A stretch of 64,000 nt of DNA from Kribbella sp. NBC_00382 (GCF_036067295.1 NZ_CP107954.1:6572001-6636000), one strand, 5' to 3'. Shown: positions 43,297 through 52,498, counted from the first letter of the stretch. Notes: generated from the letters alone by a model not told the origin. A program made the numbers and translations.

Positions 43297-44679
43297 CTAC
43301 CGCGCCAGGCGGGCGTCGATCTTCGCTGAGGCGTCGGCGAGTAACTTGTCGATGTCGGCGTCCTTCTTGGTCAGCACCTGCTGGACGACCGGGTCGAGCA
43401 GCGCGTACACCTCCTGGCCCTTGTTCGACGGCTCCGGCAGCAGCTTGAGCGTCTTGGTCGAGTCGATGTAGCCCTGGAACTGCTGCACCGGCACGTTGTT
43501 GTAGGGCTCACGCCACTTGTTGTACTGGTCGTAGGTCTCCTGGCTGAGCGGCGTCACGCCGGGGCGGCCGACGAAGCCCTTGTCGGCGATCGCGTTCTTG
43601 GCGTCCTGGACTGCCAGCGCCTGGGACGTGTACTTGTCGAACTCCTGCGACTTGATCCACTTCAGCGCCGCGACGATCTCGTTCTTGGTCGACTTCGGGT
43701 TGATCATCTTGATCGAGCCACCGGTCAGCGTGCCGAACGGGCCGCCGTCCTGCGGCAGCGCGCCCTCACCGAAGTCGGCCGGCTTCATCCCGAAGTTCTT
43801 CACCGCCATGTCGTAGGCGTCCGGCGCCTGCATGATCATCCCGATCTTGCCGGCCGCGAAGTCCTGGCGGGCCTCCTCCTGGTTGTAGAGGAACTGCGTA
43901 CCCATCGTGTTGTCGGTCCAGCGCATGTCCTTCAGCAGTTGCAGCGCCTTCTTGGTCGGCGCATCGTTGAAGACGCTCTTCTTGCCGTCGTCGCTCTGGA
44001 CCTTGCCGCCCATGCTGTAGGTCATCGTGGTGAGCATCCAGCCACCGGTGTTGTCCTTGGTCAGCTGCGCGTAGCCCGCCTTGCCGGTCTTCTCGGTGAT
44101 CTGCTTCGCGTACTGACGGACCTCCTCCCAGGTCGTCGGCGGCTTGTCCGGGTCGAGCCCAGCCTGCTTGAACAGCGCGCGGTTGTAGGCCAGGCCGACC
44201 GAGAACGCCTCGAACGGGACGCCGTAGATCCGGCCGTTGCCGTCCTGCACCAGCTTGAGCGTCTCGGGATTGAGGTCCTTGGTCATGTCGACCAGCTTGA
44301 GCTCGTCGGTGATGTCCGGGAGCTGCTTGTTCGGGATCATGTTCAGCGGTTCGGTGAAGCTGATACTCATCACGGTCGGGAGCGAGCCACCTGCCACCTG
44401 AGCTTGGAAGGTCTGCGGGTCCCACGACGTCTCGGTCGACTTGATCGTGATGTTGGGGTGTTCGTCGGTGAACTTCTTGACGTTGCGCTCGAAGGCGGCG
44501 ACGTCGGCCGGTTTGTCCGGCTTGGGCTTGTTGCCGACGGTGATGGTGACGGGTGCGTTCTCGTCGATCGCGCCGCCGCTGCTGCTCGCCGAAGGCGTAC
44601 TGCCGTCCGCGCACGCCGCCGTCGCCAGCAGTGCTGCGGCTGACGTCAGGGTCACGACAAATCGTGCCGTTCTCGTCAT
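43297..44679 (-). CDS. Sugar-binding lipoprotein of a CUT1 ABC importer
   Basis: 460 aa, GAGGAG before ATG. Lipobox ATAAC gives lipid-anchored Cys at about 23, then a Ser-rich linker. The body is a family-1 extracellular solute-binding protein (VTITVGNKPKPDKPADVAAFERNVKKFTDEHPNI; WEEVRQYAKQI; GKIGMIMQAPDAYDMA). Captures the sugar outside the membrane. First gene of the leftward arm, 86 bases from the shared operator. Confidence 0.94.
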   Translation of the reverse strand: MTRTARFVVTLTSAAALLATAACADGSTPSASSSGGAIDENAPVTITVGNKPKPDKPADVAAFERNVKKFTDEHPNITIKSTETSWDPQTFQAQVAGGSLPTVMSISFTEPLNMIPNKQLPDITDELKLVDMTKDLNPETLKLVQDGNGRIYGVPFEAFSVGLAYNRALFKQAGLDPDKPPTTWEEVRQYAKQITEKTGKAGYAQLTKDNTGGWMLTTMTYSMGGKVQSDDGKKSVFNDAPTKKALQLLKDMRWTDNTMGTQFLYNQEEARQDFAAGKIGMIMQAPDAYDMAVKNFGMKPADFGEGALPQDGGPFGTLTGGSIKMINPKSTKNEIVAALKWIKSQEFDKYTSQALAVQDAKNAIADKGFVGRPGVTPLSQETYDQYNKWREPYNNVPVQQFQGYIDSTKTLKLLPEPSNKGQEVYALLDPVVQQVLTKKDADIDKLLADASAKIDARLAR

Positions 44680-44764
44680 CGGAACTCCTCAGGTTTCCGG
44701 GATCACCCCCGTCCACCGGGCGGTTCAGGGGTGTGGTCTGGGCCACAGAAGCCCAATTCCGAGT

Positions 44765-44793
44765 AAGTTAAACCATGCGTGTTACTTTATCAA
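44765..44793 (-). promoter_or_regulatory. Promoter/operator copy 2 of the carbohydrate locus
   Basis: Read on the minus strand: -35 TTGATA (44793-44788), 17-base spacer, -10 TAACTT (44770-44765), identical in layout to copy 1. The 25 bases 44763-44787 equal 30540-30564 in reverse complement. Drives the binding protein-permease-enzyme-repressor operon, with the palindrome covering spacer and -10. Confidence 0.8.
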
Positions 44794-44879
44794 TGGCCTG
44801 CTCGATCACGGCTGAAATGTCGAACTGGTCTTCAGCGCTCCGACGTGGTTGGTGAAAGCAACCGACAAGGAGCACGGTC

Positions 44880-45072
44880 ATGGCAGACCCAGTAGTCCAC
44901 TTCGAGATCATCGGCACCGCCCCCGCGGCTCTCCGCACGTACTACGCCGACCTCTTCGGCACAACTAGGCGGCCACCGAGTCTTCGGCCCCATCGGCGAG
45001 CCCGGCAAGCTGGTCGTCGCCCGCTTCACCGACCCAGAAGGCAACCTCCTCGGCCTCGCCGGCCCAGCCTGA
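44880..45072 (+). pseudogene. VOC/glyoxalase-family gene remnant with internal deletion and frameshift
   Basis: A good start (AAGGAG, then ATG 44880) opens a VOC protein, VVHFEIIGTAPAALRTYYADLFG. About 30 codons in, the reading frame shifts, and from 44980 the next-but-one frame gives the family's C-terminus VFGPIGEPGKLVVARFTDPEGNLLGLAG to a stop at 45070-45072. The middle ~60 residues are missing. The original frame runs on as nonsense. Confidence 0.8.
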
Positions 45073-45262
45073 CCGAGGCGCCCCGTCAAGCCTTCACACC
45101 GTGCCAGAAAGCCCCCGGCGCTAACCCTTCCGCGCACAACACTGGCCGTCCCTCACCCCGGACGGAAGGAGCTCGCCATGCGCGGCAAGGACCAGTGACC
45201 CCAGCAACCAGTCCGCCCTCTCGAAAGGCAGACCAATGAACCGCGACCTCTAACACCACAAC
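45073..45262 (+). other. Decay zone with two aborted short ORFs
   Basis: After the VOC remnant, GGAAGGAG precedes ATG 45178, which reads only MRGKDQ before a stop; then ATG 45236 reads MNRDL and stops. Strong start signals followed by immediate stops suggest remains of deleted genes rather than working ORFs. A regulatory-peptide role is possible but has no support. No other gene is seen up to 45519. Confidence 0.4.
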
Positions 45263-45302
45263 GCGGCTCGACCAGGACACCTACCAGCCCTGGTCGAGCC
45301 GC
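45263..45302. terminator. 14-bp stem hairpin
   Basis: GCGGCTCGACCAGG (45263-45276), 12-base loop, CCTGGTCGAGCCGC (45289-45302), perfect. It probably terminated the lost gene(s) on its left. The ~215 bases between it and the sulfurtransferase stop at 45519 hold nothing I can assign. Confidence 0.7.
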
Positions 45303-45518
45303 ACACTCCCCATGCAGCCGCCGTCGAACCGCCAGCCCCAGGTCGCGCCGACCGCTGCAGCGCACGCCAGTAGCTTTGCTGCCGGCAGGAGGCGGGCCGC
45401 GCCTACGTACTCACCGCGACGAAGTAGCGGCAAAACCGGGCGGGTGGGAGCGGCCGGAGCTGGGAGCGACGTAGGAGCGAGCGGCGGCGGGCGCGTGGGG
45501 CTGGATGCGGTGGGGGTG

Positions 45519-46358
45519 TTAGGCGGGGCCGGTGGCGATCGGGCGGTTGGGGTCGGTGATCCATTCGGACCAGGAGCCTACGTAGACGGGGGCTTCGATG
45601 CCGGCGATCTGGAGGGCCAGGGCTTCGTGGGCTGCCGTGACGCCGGAGCCGCAGTAAGCGCCGACCGGGGTTGAGCCGTCTGCGCCCAGGGCGGTGAAGC
45701 GGGCGCGGAGGTCGTCGGCGGGAAGGAAGTGGCCGTCGGGGGTGACATTGGCAGCCGTGGGGGCGTTGACTGCGCCGGGGATGTGGCCTGCGACCTTGTC
45801 GATCGGCTCGGTGTCGCCGGCGAAGCGTTCGGGGGCGCGGGCATCGAGGAGTACGCCGGTGGAGGCCAACTCGAGGGCGGCATCCGCGTCGAGCATCGGG
45901 ATGTGGCCGGGTGAGGCGGTGAAGGTGCCGTTGGCGTCCGGGGGTACGAGAGTGCTGACCTCTCCCCCGGCCGCCTTCCACGCCGCGAAGCCGCCATCGA
46001 GGACGCGGACGTCGCGCACACCGAAGTACCGGAAGATCCACCAGGCCCGGGCTGCGGCCATCGAGTTGGCCGCGTCGTAGACGACCATCGCTGTGTCCTC
46101 GGAGACGCCGGCCCGGCGCAACGCCGCCTCGACAGTTGTTGCTGAGGGCAACGGATGACGCCCGCCATCGCCGGGCGGGCCGGCCAGCTCGGCGTCGAGG
46201 TCCACGTAATGAGCGCCAGGCAGGTGACCGGCGGCATACGCATCCCGTCCGGGCGGCGCAGGCGGGCCGGACGGCACCGAGAGATTCCAGGTGACATCGA
46301 TCAGTACCGGCTTGGTGGTAGCCGACAGCAACGAGTCAGCGGAGATCAGTGGGTTCAC
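45519..46358 (-). CDS. Sulfurtransferase, two rhodanese domains
   Basis: 279 aa, GTG start overlapping the thymidine kinase stop by 4 bases. N-terminal inactive rhodanese domain (1-130) and active C-terminal domain with persulphide cysteine C236 in YCGSGVTA. The CGSGVTA loop is that of 3-mercaptopyruvate sulfurtransferases (SseA) rather than the CRKGVTA loop of thiosulphate sulfurtransferases. Moves sulphane sulphur to cyanide or thiols. Confidence 0.93.
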   Translation of the reverse strand: MNPLISADSLLSATTKPVLIDVTWNLSVPSGPPAPPGRDAYAAGHLPGAHYVDLDAELAGPPGDGGRHPLPSATTVEAALRRAGVSEDTAMVVYDAANSMAAARAWWIFRYFGVRDVRVLDGGFAAWKAAGGEVSTLVPPDANGTFTASPGHIPMLDADAALELASTGVLLDARAPERFAGDTEPIDKVAGHIPGAVNAPTAANVTPDGHFLPADDLRARFTALGADGSTPVGAYCGSGVTAAHEALALQIAGIEAPVYVGSWSEWITDPNRPIATGPA

Positions 46359-47005
46359 AGCGTGCCTCCGAACGGGAGTACCTCGGGTGACAGGGTGGCG
46401 CGAGCGCGGGCGGCGGTCAGCCGGCGCCGGTGATGGCGTCGGCAGAGCACCTCGTACGCGACCTGGGCAGCGTTGGTGACCATGTCACCAACGACCAGTT
46501 GCTCGCCTTCGGTGACCATCTCACCACCGACCGTACGGGCGTTGTGGGTGGCGCGCTCACCGCACCAGCACAACGCCTCGACCTGCAGCAGCTCCATCCG
46601 GTCGGCCAGCTCGACCAGCCGCGCCGACCCGGGGAACAAGGTCGCCCGGAAGTCGGTCAGGATGCCGAAGCAGAAGACGTCGATCTGCAGCTCGTCGACC
46701 AGCCGGGCCAATTGGTCCACCTGCTCGGGTTGGTAGAACTGCGCCTCGTCCGCGACCACGTAGTCGATCCGGCCGCCCTGGGTCAGCTCGTCGACGACGT
46801 ACTGCCAGAAGTCGAAGTCGGGTTTGACCTCGATCGCCTCCGCCTCCAGGCCCAGCCGCGACGACAGCGTCGACTCGCCGGCCCGGTCGTTGCTGGTGAA
46901 GATCCTGCCCAGCCGGCCACGGGCCGCGTGGTTGTGATCCATCTGGAGGGCCAGCGTCGACTTCCCGCAGTCCATGGTCCCGGTGAAGTAGATCAGGTCA
47001 GCCAC
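46355..47005 (-). CDS. tdk: Thymidine kinase
   Basis: 216 aa from GTG 47005. Type II TK: Walker A GTMDCGKS (9-16), Walker B DYVVADEAQF (Asp-Glu), LTDFRATLFPGSARLVELAD lasso region, and zinc-binding cysteines in CWCGERATHNART plus a downstream C/H cluster (CRRHH). Salvages thymidine to dTMP in the cytoplasm. Operon with the sulfurtransferase; divergent from the subtilase. Confidence 0.95.
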   Translation of the reverse strand: MADLIYFTGTMDCGKSTLALQMDHNHAARGRLGRIFTSNDRAGESTLSSRLGLEAEAIEVKPDFDFWQYVVDELTQGGRIDYVVADEAQFYQPEQVDQLARLVDELQIDVFCFGILTDFRATLFPGSARLVELADRMELLQVEALCWCGERATHNARTVGGEMVTEGEQLVVGDMVTNAAQVAYEVLCRRHHRRRLTAARARATLSPEVLPFGGTL

Positions 47006-47095
47006 GGGCCCACATCCTGCCAAGTCCCTGGAGCATCAGGTACGCCGGGGTGCGTCGGCTTTTGTTCTGCGCCTTCCGCAGGGTCTACTGGGGCC

Positions 47096-48742
47096 GTGCG
47101 CAAAGCTCTGATGCTGGTCCTCTCGCTGTGCCTGATCCTCGCCGCCACGACTGTGCAGTCGGCCGCGGCGCCACTCCGGGTCGAGGCGGGGCTGCGCGCG
47201 TACTTCGTGATCACCGCGCCCAAGCAGACCGCCGTAGTCGCGGCCGGTGTGGCCGCCGCCGCCGGGACCATCTATGCGGCGTACGACGCGATCGGCGTGC
47301 TCGTCGTGCACTCGTCGAACACCGGCTTCGCCAACGCGATGCGATCGGTGAAGGGCGTACAGAAGGTAGGAGCGACCCGTACGTCGGACCTGCCGGCCGC
47401 CGTGGCCAATCCGGCGATCCCGCCGGCGCCGGCCGAGCACCCGGACAACTCCCCCGAACGCGTCCGGCCCGACATGGCCATGATCGGCGCCGACAAGGCC
47501 TGGGCGGTGAACCCGGGATCCAAGTCGATCACCGTCGGCGTGCTGGACACCGGCGTCGACGACCAGCACCAGGACCTGAAGGCGAACTTCGACGCGAGCA
47601 AGTCGGCTTCTTGCGCGTACGGCAAGGCCGACACCAGGCCGGGAGCCTGGCGCCCGGTCGCCGAGCACGGCACTCACGTAGCCGGCACGATCGCCGCCGC
47701 GAAGGACGGCAAGGGCATGACCGGCGTCGCGCCCGGCGTGAAGGTTTCCTCGATCCGGGTCGCCGAACCCGAGGGCCAGCAACTGTTCTTCCCCGAGAAC
47801 ACCGTCTGCGCGTTCGTCTTCGCCGCCGACAAGGGCGTCTCGGTCACCAACAACAGCTACTACGTCGACCCGTGGATGTTCCTCTGCCCGACAGATCCCG
47901 ACCAGGACGCGATCCAGGAGGCGATCGGCCGGGCTGTCGCGTACGCGGACTCCAAGGGCGTCGTCAACGTCGCCGCCGCGGGCAATGAGAACACCGACCT
48001 CGCCAACAAGACCAGCGACTCGTCCAGCCCGAACGACTCCACTCCCGCCGCCCGGCCGGTCACCAACCAGTGCATCAGCCTGCCGACCGAACTGCCGAAC
48101 GTGGTCGTCGTCTCCGCCCTCAGCCCCGAGGGGACCAAGGCGAGCTTCTCCAACTACGGCGAAGGCAAGATCAAGATCGCGGCGCCCGGCCAGGACGTCT
48201 ACTCGACCGTCCCTGGCGGCGGCTACCAGTCTCTGGACGGTACTTCGATGGCGTCACCGCACGTCGCCGGTGTCGCCGCGTTGCTGCGCAGCGCGAACCC
48301 CAAGCTGACCCCCGAGCAAGTGCGGGCCAGACTCGCGGCGCAGGCCAACGACATCCCCTGTCCGGCGGCAGCAGCGGCCACCTGCAAGGGGTCGGAGTCC
48401 CTGAACTCGTTCTACGGCGAGGGCATGGCGGACGCGGCCGAGGCGGTCGGAGCGGAGACGAAGGCTCCGACATCCGGCGTGAGCATCACCAAGCCTGGCG
48501 AGCAGCTCGGCTTCGGTGGTGCACCAGCCATTCCGCTGCTGCTCAAGGGGATGAGCAGCAAGGGCGAGATCAGCTACACCGCGACCGGCTTGCCGCCGGG
48601 CCTGAGCATCGACGGGCAGCGCGGCTGGATCGTCGGCGTTCTCACACCGGGCGCAGGGCGGTACAAGGTGACCGTGACTGCCCGCGACGCTGACGCGAAG
48701 ACCGCGTCGGCGAGCTTCTACTGGAACGTGTGGAGCTTCTAG
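47096..48742 (+). CDS. Secreted S8 (subtilisin-family) serine peptidase
   Basis: 548 aa from GTG 47096; the open frame to its left is only antisense to tdk. Signal peptide about 1-25 (VQSAAA), an inhibitor-like propeptide about 30-110, then catalytic D151 (VGVLDTGVDD), H191 (HGTHVAGTIAA) and S384 (DGTSMASPHVAGVAALL), with oxyanion N in AAAGNENTD. The last ~80 residues (GEISYTATGLPPGLSIDGQRGWIVG) resemble a putative-Ig domain. Extracellular proteolysis is the likely role. Confidence 0.95.
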   Translation: MRKALMLVLSLCLILAATTVQSAAAPLRVEAGLRAYFVITAPKQTAVVAAGVAAAAGTIYAAYDAIGVLVVHSSNTGFANAMRSVKGVQKVGATRTSDLPAAVANPAIPPAPAEHPDNSPERVRPDMAMIGADKAWAVNPGSKSITVGVLDTGVDDQHQDLKANFDASKSASCAYGKADTRPGAWRPVAEHGTHVAGTIAAAKDGKGMTGVAPGVKVSSIRVAEPEGQQLFFPENTVCAFVFAADKGVSVTNNSYYVDPWMFLCPTDPDQDAIQEAIGRAVAYADSKGVVNVAAAGNENTDLANKTSDSSSPNDSTPAARPVTNQCISLPTELPNVVVVSALSPEGTKASFSNYGEGKIKIAAPGQDVYSTVPGGGYQSLDGTSMASPHVAGVAALLRSANPKLTPEQVRARLAAQANDIPCPAAAAATCKGSESLNSFYGEGMADAAEAVGAETKAPTSGVSITKPGEQLGFGGAPAIPLLLKGMSSKGEISYTATGLPPGLSIDGQRGWIVGVLTPGAGRYKVTVTARDADAKTASASFYWNVWSF

Positions 48743-48757
48743 CGGTCGGTTGGCGAT

Positions 48758-49879
48758 CTAGCCCGCGTCGATGAGTAGCGGGATCAGCATCTCGTCCTGG
48801 GTGAGCGATCCGTGCAGGCCGATCAGCCCTGCCTCCTGCGGATAGCGCCGGCTGGCGACCAGCGCGACCGGTCCGAGCGACGCGACGATGACATCACCGA
48901 GTCGTGGCGAGACACGTTCCTCGACGGCACCGAACCAGCCACGCCCGACCGCCTCGTCCCGGCTGAGCACGAGAGCCTTGTCGCCCAGTCGCTCCCGGTA
49001 CGTCGCCAGTACGTCGTCAGTCGCACCGTCGGCGCAGTACAGGTGCCGGAAGCGGGACTCGCCGCCGATTAGCCGCACCCCGTCGGTCAGCGCCGGCTCG
49101 GAGTCGAGGTCGACCCGGTTCTCGGGGGCGACGTCGATCATGCCGTGATCCGCGACGACGAGCAGTACCGCATCGCGCGGCAGCGCCGACCTGATCTGGC
49201 TGGCGAAGGTGTCAGCGGCAGCGAGCTCCTTGCGCCATTGCCACGACTCACTCCCCTGCCCGTGACCGGTGTAGTCGAGTTGCGAGTCGTAGACGTAGAC
49301 GAGCGAGGAGTCGCCTTCGCGGCTGGCGAATCTCGTGGCGTCGAGCCGGTCCTCGATCGTGTCGGCGCCCCGATGCTTGCTGCCCCGGAATGCTGCCGCC
49401 GTCAGGCCCGAGCTGTCGAAGCGCGACTTGCTGACGTTGCGGGTCGCAACGCCGGCTGCGGCGATTCGCTCGAACACAGTTTGGTGTGGTTGCCAACGGC
49501 GTGGATCGACCGGAGCGTCCCACTGCAAGGCGTTCAGGAGCGCACCCGTCTCGGGCACGATCGAGGTGTACCCGACGATTCCGTGCGCACCCGGTGGCAG
49601 TCCGGTGCCCAGACTCGTGAGGCTGGCGGCCGTCGTCGACGGGACCCCCGCGGTGAGGCTGCGGGCGGTCAGGGACGACAGGTAGGGCGCGGTCTCCGCG
49701 TTGCGGCGCAGGAGGTTCCAGCCGAGACCGTCGAGTAGCAGTACGGCGTACCGGCTGGCTGGTGGCAGTTCGAGCAGGTTCTGCTCGCCGGGGACCGAGA
49801 GGGCACCGGCGACCGAGGGCAGCACGTCTGCGAGAGACCCACCACCGTATGCAGGGAGGATGGGCGTCGGGTCGGGCAC
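48758..49879 (-). CDS. Alkaline-phosphatase-superfamily nucleotide pyrophosphatase/phosphodiesterase
   Basis: 373 aa, GTG start. Metal-binding LLDGLGWN, nucleophile Thr in GVPSTTAASLTSLGTGLPPGAHGIVGY, and DHGMIDV plus a later HGS for the second metal, as in type I phosphodiesterases. No signal peptide, so cytoplasmic. It lies next to a DUF5998 gene, a pairing kept across actinobacteria near sepH and tdk. Substrate unknown. Confidence 0.9.
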   Translation of the reverse strand: MPDPTPILPAYGGGSLADVLPSVAGALSVPGEQNLLELPPASRYAVLLLDGLGWNLLRRNAETAPYLSSLTARSLTAGVPSTTAASLTSLGTGLPPGAHGIVGYTSIVPETGALLNALQWDAPVDPRRWQPHQTVFERIAAAGVATRNVSKSRFDSSGLTAAAFRGSKHRGADTIEDRLDATRFASREGDSSLVYVYDSQLDYTGHGQGSESWQWRKELAAADTFASQIRSALPRDAVLLVVADHGMIDVAPENRVDLDSEPALTDGVRLIGGESRFRHLYCADGATDDVLATYRERLGDKALVLSRDEAVGRGWFGAVEERVSPRLGDVIVASLGPVALVASRRYPQEAGLIGLHGSLTQDEMLIPLLIDAG

Positions 49880-49883
49880 GGCA

Positions 49884-50510
49884 CTACCTGCTGGTCGTCG
49901 CGAACGAGAGCGCCGCGGCGAAGTCGAGCACCTGCTGGATACCGGCCGGGCCGTCCGCGGCGGCCGAGATCCGCAGCGAGATGTCGTCGGCGGCGACCGA
50001 ACCGGTGTAGCCGTGATCGGCCTCGCAGTTCGGGTCGGCGCAGACGGCCGGCTCGAGGTCGATCCGGTTCACCATGCCCCAGCCGATGGTCAGTACGACC
50101 TCGCCACCAGAGGCCGGGTCGGACTGGCCGCCGGAAGCCTTCGAGGCGTAGCCGGCCGGATTCGGGACCACTCTGTTCACCACGACCGCGTTCACCCGGT
50201 TGAGCGGGATCGCCTCGGTCGAGGTGGACGCGTAGGGCGCCCGGATCAGGTCGTCGGCGGCGTGCTCGTCGGTGTGCCCGACGATCAGCCGGCTCGGCGT
50301 CAGGGCCAGGATGGTGATGTGCCGCCGCACCTCGTCGCGGTCGAAGGTCGGTTCGTGTTGCAGCACGAAAGCCCGGATCGGTTCGCCGGCGATGGCCACG
50401 GCGAGGGAGTCCGTCACAACGTCTGGGTAGTAGCCGCACCGGTCGATCGCGTCGCGAAGGTCGGACGCGACGTCCACGAGCTCCGGGACCGGCGCATTCA
50501 GGTCACGCAT
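49884..50510 (-). CDS. DUF5998-family protein
   Basis: 208 aa. Matches the actinobacterial DUF5998 family: LRDAIDRCGYYPDVVTDSLAVAIAGEPIRAFVLQHEPTFDRDEVRRHITILALTPSRL and the ...CADPNCEADHGYTG motif with two cysteines and HxD that may bind metal. Function unknown. Four bases upstream of the phosphodiesterase, so one operon. Confidence 0.85.
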   Translation of the reverse strand: MRDLNAPVPELVDVASDLRDAIDRCGYYPDVVTDSLAVAIAGEPIRAFVLQHEPTFDRDEVRRHITILALTPSRLIVGHTDEHAADDLIRAPYASTSTEAIPLNRVNAVVVNRVVPNPAGYASKASGGQSDPASGGEVVLTIGWGMVNRIDLEPAVCADPNCEADHGYTGSVAADDISLRISAAADGPAGIQQVLDFAAALSFATTSR

Positions 50511-50590
50511 GACCTCATCCTTGCATGCGCCGGGCCCGGAGCCCGATTGGTGCCTGTGGACAGTCGTGCCCCTGGTGTGTCAGCCGCCGG

Positions 50591-52498
50591 TCAGCCGACG
50601 CTGGCTTTGCGTAGTACCGGCGCACCTGCGGCACCGGCCACGGCGACCAGGACGAGGCCGATGATCACCTGCGCCCCGAGCAGGATGGCGCCTGAGCTGC
50701 CCTGGGTGAGTACCTGTCCCCCGCTCAGCGCCAGGCCGGTAAGAGCTCCGAATCCGACCACTGGGAGTCCGACGCCGACGACCGGTACTACGGCCGCGAG
50801 CCGGGCGGATCGCTCGATCACCTTCAGCGGTACTCCGGAACGGCGCAACGCCTTCGCAGGCCCGGCCTGGTCAAGAGCCGTACCGACCGCACCGGCTGCT
50901 GTCGAGGCGGCGCCGGTGACGAACACCAGGCCGAGTAGCAGGGCGACGCCGAGGCGCAGGTCCTTATACATCCCGGCGTCCTGCTCATCGCGCTCGGCGT
51001 CGGTCAGCGGGACCTTGCCGGGGACGAGGTTGTAGAGGGCTGTGCGGGCCTTCTCGCGATCAGCCGTTGGGACCGAGATGATCACCGTGTGGGCGTCCGT
51101 GCTGACCTTGCCGCTGAGCTTCGCCTCGGAGAGCAGCTTCTTTGCATCCGCGGCGACGACGGCGACTTGTCCGTCCTTGGGGTAGAACTCGAACGACTGG
51201 TCCGCGGCGGTGCTGTTCATTCCGTACGGCATGAACAGCGCGAGGAATCCGGTGACGAAGCCGCTCAGGACCAGCGCGGCGACCGGGCGGAAAGCAGCCT
51301 TGGGGTCGTCGGCGAGGCGTCGGCCGGCCAGGAGGGCGACGGGGCCTCTCGCAGTACGGGCCATGAACTTGCCGATGACCTGTACTGCGAAAGGGCCGAC
51401 GATACGGACAGCGAGGGCGGCCAGGCCGATGCCGATGAGCAGCGGGATGATCGCTCCGCCGGTACCGAGGATCGCGAGCATGATCGGGCCGACCACCAAC
51501 AGGCCGAGGCGCAGCGCGCTGGTCGCCTTGCGGGTCTGACCGCGGACGACACCGAGCGGCGTGATGCTGACCCGGCCGAGGCCGATGAGTGCGCTGATCA
51601 CTGACAGGACCGGTACTGCGATCAGCACGATCAGCGCGACCCACCAACTGGGCATGAGGTCGTGGACGTACCAGCGGCCGCCGCCGAGTGGGATGCGGGC
51701 GATGAGCGGGGTGAGCAGCGTGTAGCCGACCAGTCCGGCGATCGCGCCGATGAAGCCGAGGACTGCTTGCTCGACTGCGCTCAGCCAGAGGACCTGGCTG
51801 CGGGTTGCTCCTGCGAGTCTCAGGGCGGCCAGGCGGTGTTCGCGGCGCTTGGCAGCGACTCCGGCTGCTTGGCCGACCAGGCTCAGGAGCGGGAAGAGGA
51901 CCAGGGTGATGCCGAAGGCCACCAGGATCAGCAGCGTGGCCATCCGGTCGTCGAGGGAGTTGCCGTTCCAGGTCTCGAGGTACTTCGGACGGTCAGCTGC
52001 TGCGACGCCGGGTGAGTTCTTCTCGACGCCGTGGATGATCACCCAATCGTTGGGTGAGGACAGGCCTTTGTCGGTGATGATTCCGGTGGGCTTGGCGGTG
52101 TTGTAGCGCTTCGCCAGGTCGTCGGTCCAGTGCTTGGCGACCTCGGGTGAGACGAACACCTCGCCAGGTTGCGGCGCCTTGGCGAGGCCGGGTGGCGGCG
52201 GGAGCTGGGCGTTCTTCTGTGGGTCGTTGAGGGCAACGTCGTACCGGAGGATCGGTACGCCGCCGGCCATGTCGTCGATCTCGTTGACGACGCCGACCGC
52301 GGTGCTCGCCTTGGCGTTGTCGGTGTTGCGCCAGCCGATCCGGTCGGAGCGGTGGGTGAGGCCGAGTGAGCCGGCGATCAGGAACGTGACGAGCAGGGCG
52401 ACGATCGCTGTGGCGCCGAGGGCGGCCAGGTTGGCGGCGCGCCCGCCCGGTCCTGGGCGGCGGACGAACCGCAGGCCCAGGTCGGTCATCGGGTTCAT
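50591..52498 (-). CDS. FtsX-like ABC transporter permease
   Basis: 635 aa; N-terminal span (NLAALGATAIVALLVTFLIAGSLGL), a large extracytoplasmic segment, then two FtsX/MacB-type groups of spans around residues 190-380 and 490-630. Overlaps the ATPase gene by 4 bases (ATGA). Such pairs export or sense peptides, lipids or antibiotics, or act mechanically on the cell wall; no two-component system is adjacent to indicate bacitracin-type sensing. Confidence 0.9.
   Translation of the reverse strand: MNPMTDLGLRFVRRPGPGGRAANLAALGATAIVALLVTFLIAGSLGLTHRSDRIGWRNTDNAKASTAVGVVNEIDDMAGGVPILRYDVALNDPQKNAQLPPPPGLAKAPQPGEVFVSPEVAKHWTDDLAKRYNTAKPTGIITDKGLSSPNDWVIIHGVEKNSPGVAAADRPKYLETWNGNSLDDRMATLLILVAFGITLVLFPLLSLVGQAAGVAAKRREHRLAALRLAGATRSQVLWLSAVEQAVLGFIGAIAGLVGYTLLTPLIARIPLGGGRWYVHDLMPSWWVALIVLIAVPVLSVISALIGLGRVSITPLGVVRGQTRKATSALRLGLLVVGPIMLAILGTGGAIIPLLIGIGLAALAVRIVGPFAVQVIGKFMARTARGPVALLAGRRLADDPKAAFRPVAALVLSGFVTGFLALFMPYGMNSTAADQSFEFYPKDGQVAVVAADAKKLLSEAKLSGKVSTDAHTVIISVPTADREKARTALYNLVPGKVPLTDAERDEQDAGMYKDLRLGVALLLGLVFVTGAASTAAGAVGTALDQAGPAKALRRSGVPLKVIERSARLAAVVPVVGVGLPVVGFGALTGLALSGGQVLTQGSSGAILLGAQVIIGLVLVAVAGAAGAPVLRKASVG

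Noticed and set aside
46430..47095. In-frame upstream extension of the subtilase gene
   Set aside because: It is antisense to thymidine kinase; the signal peptide starts at GTG 47096.
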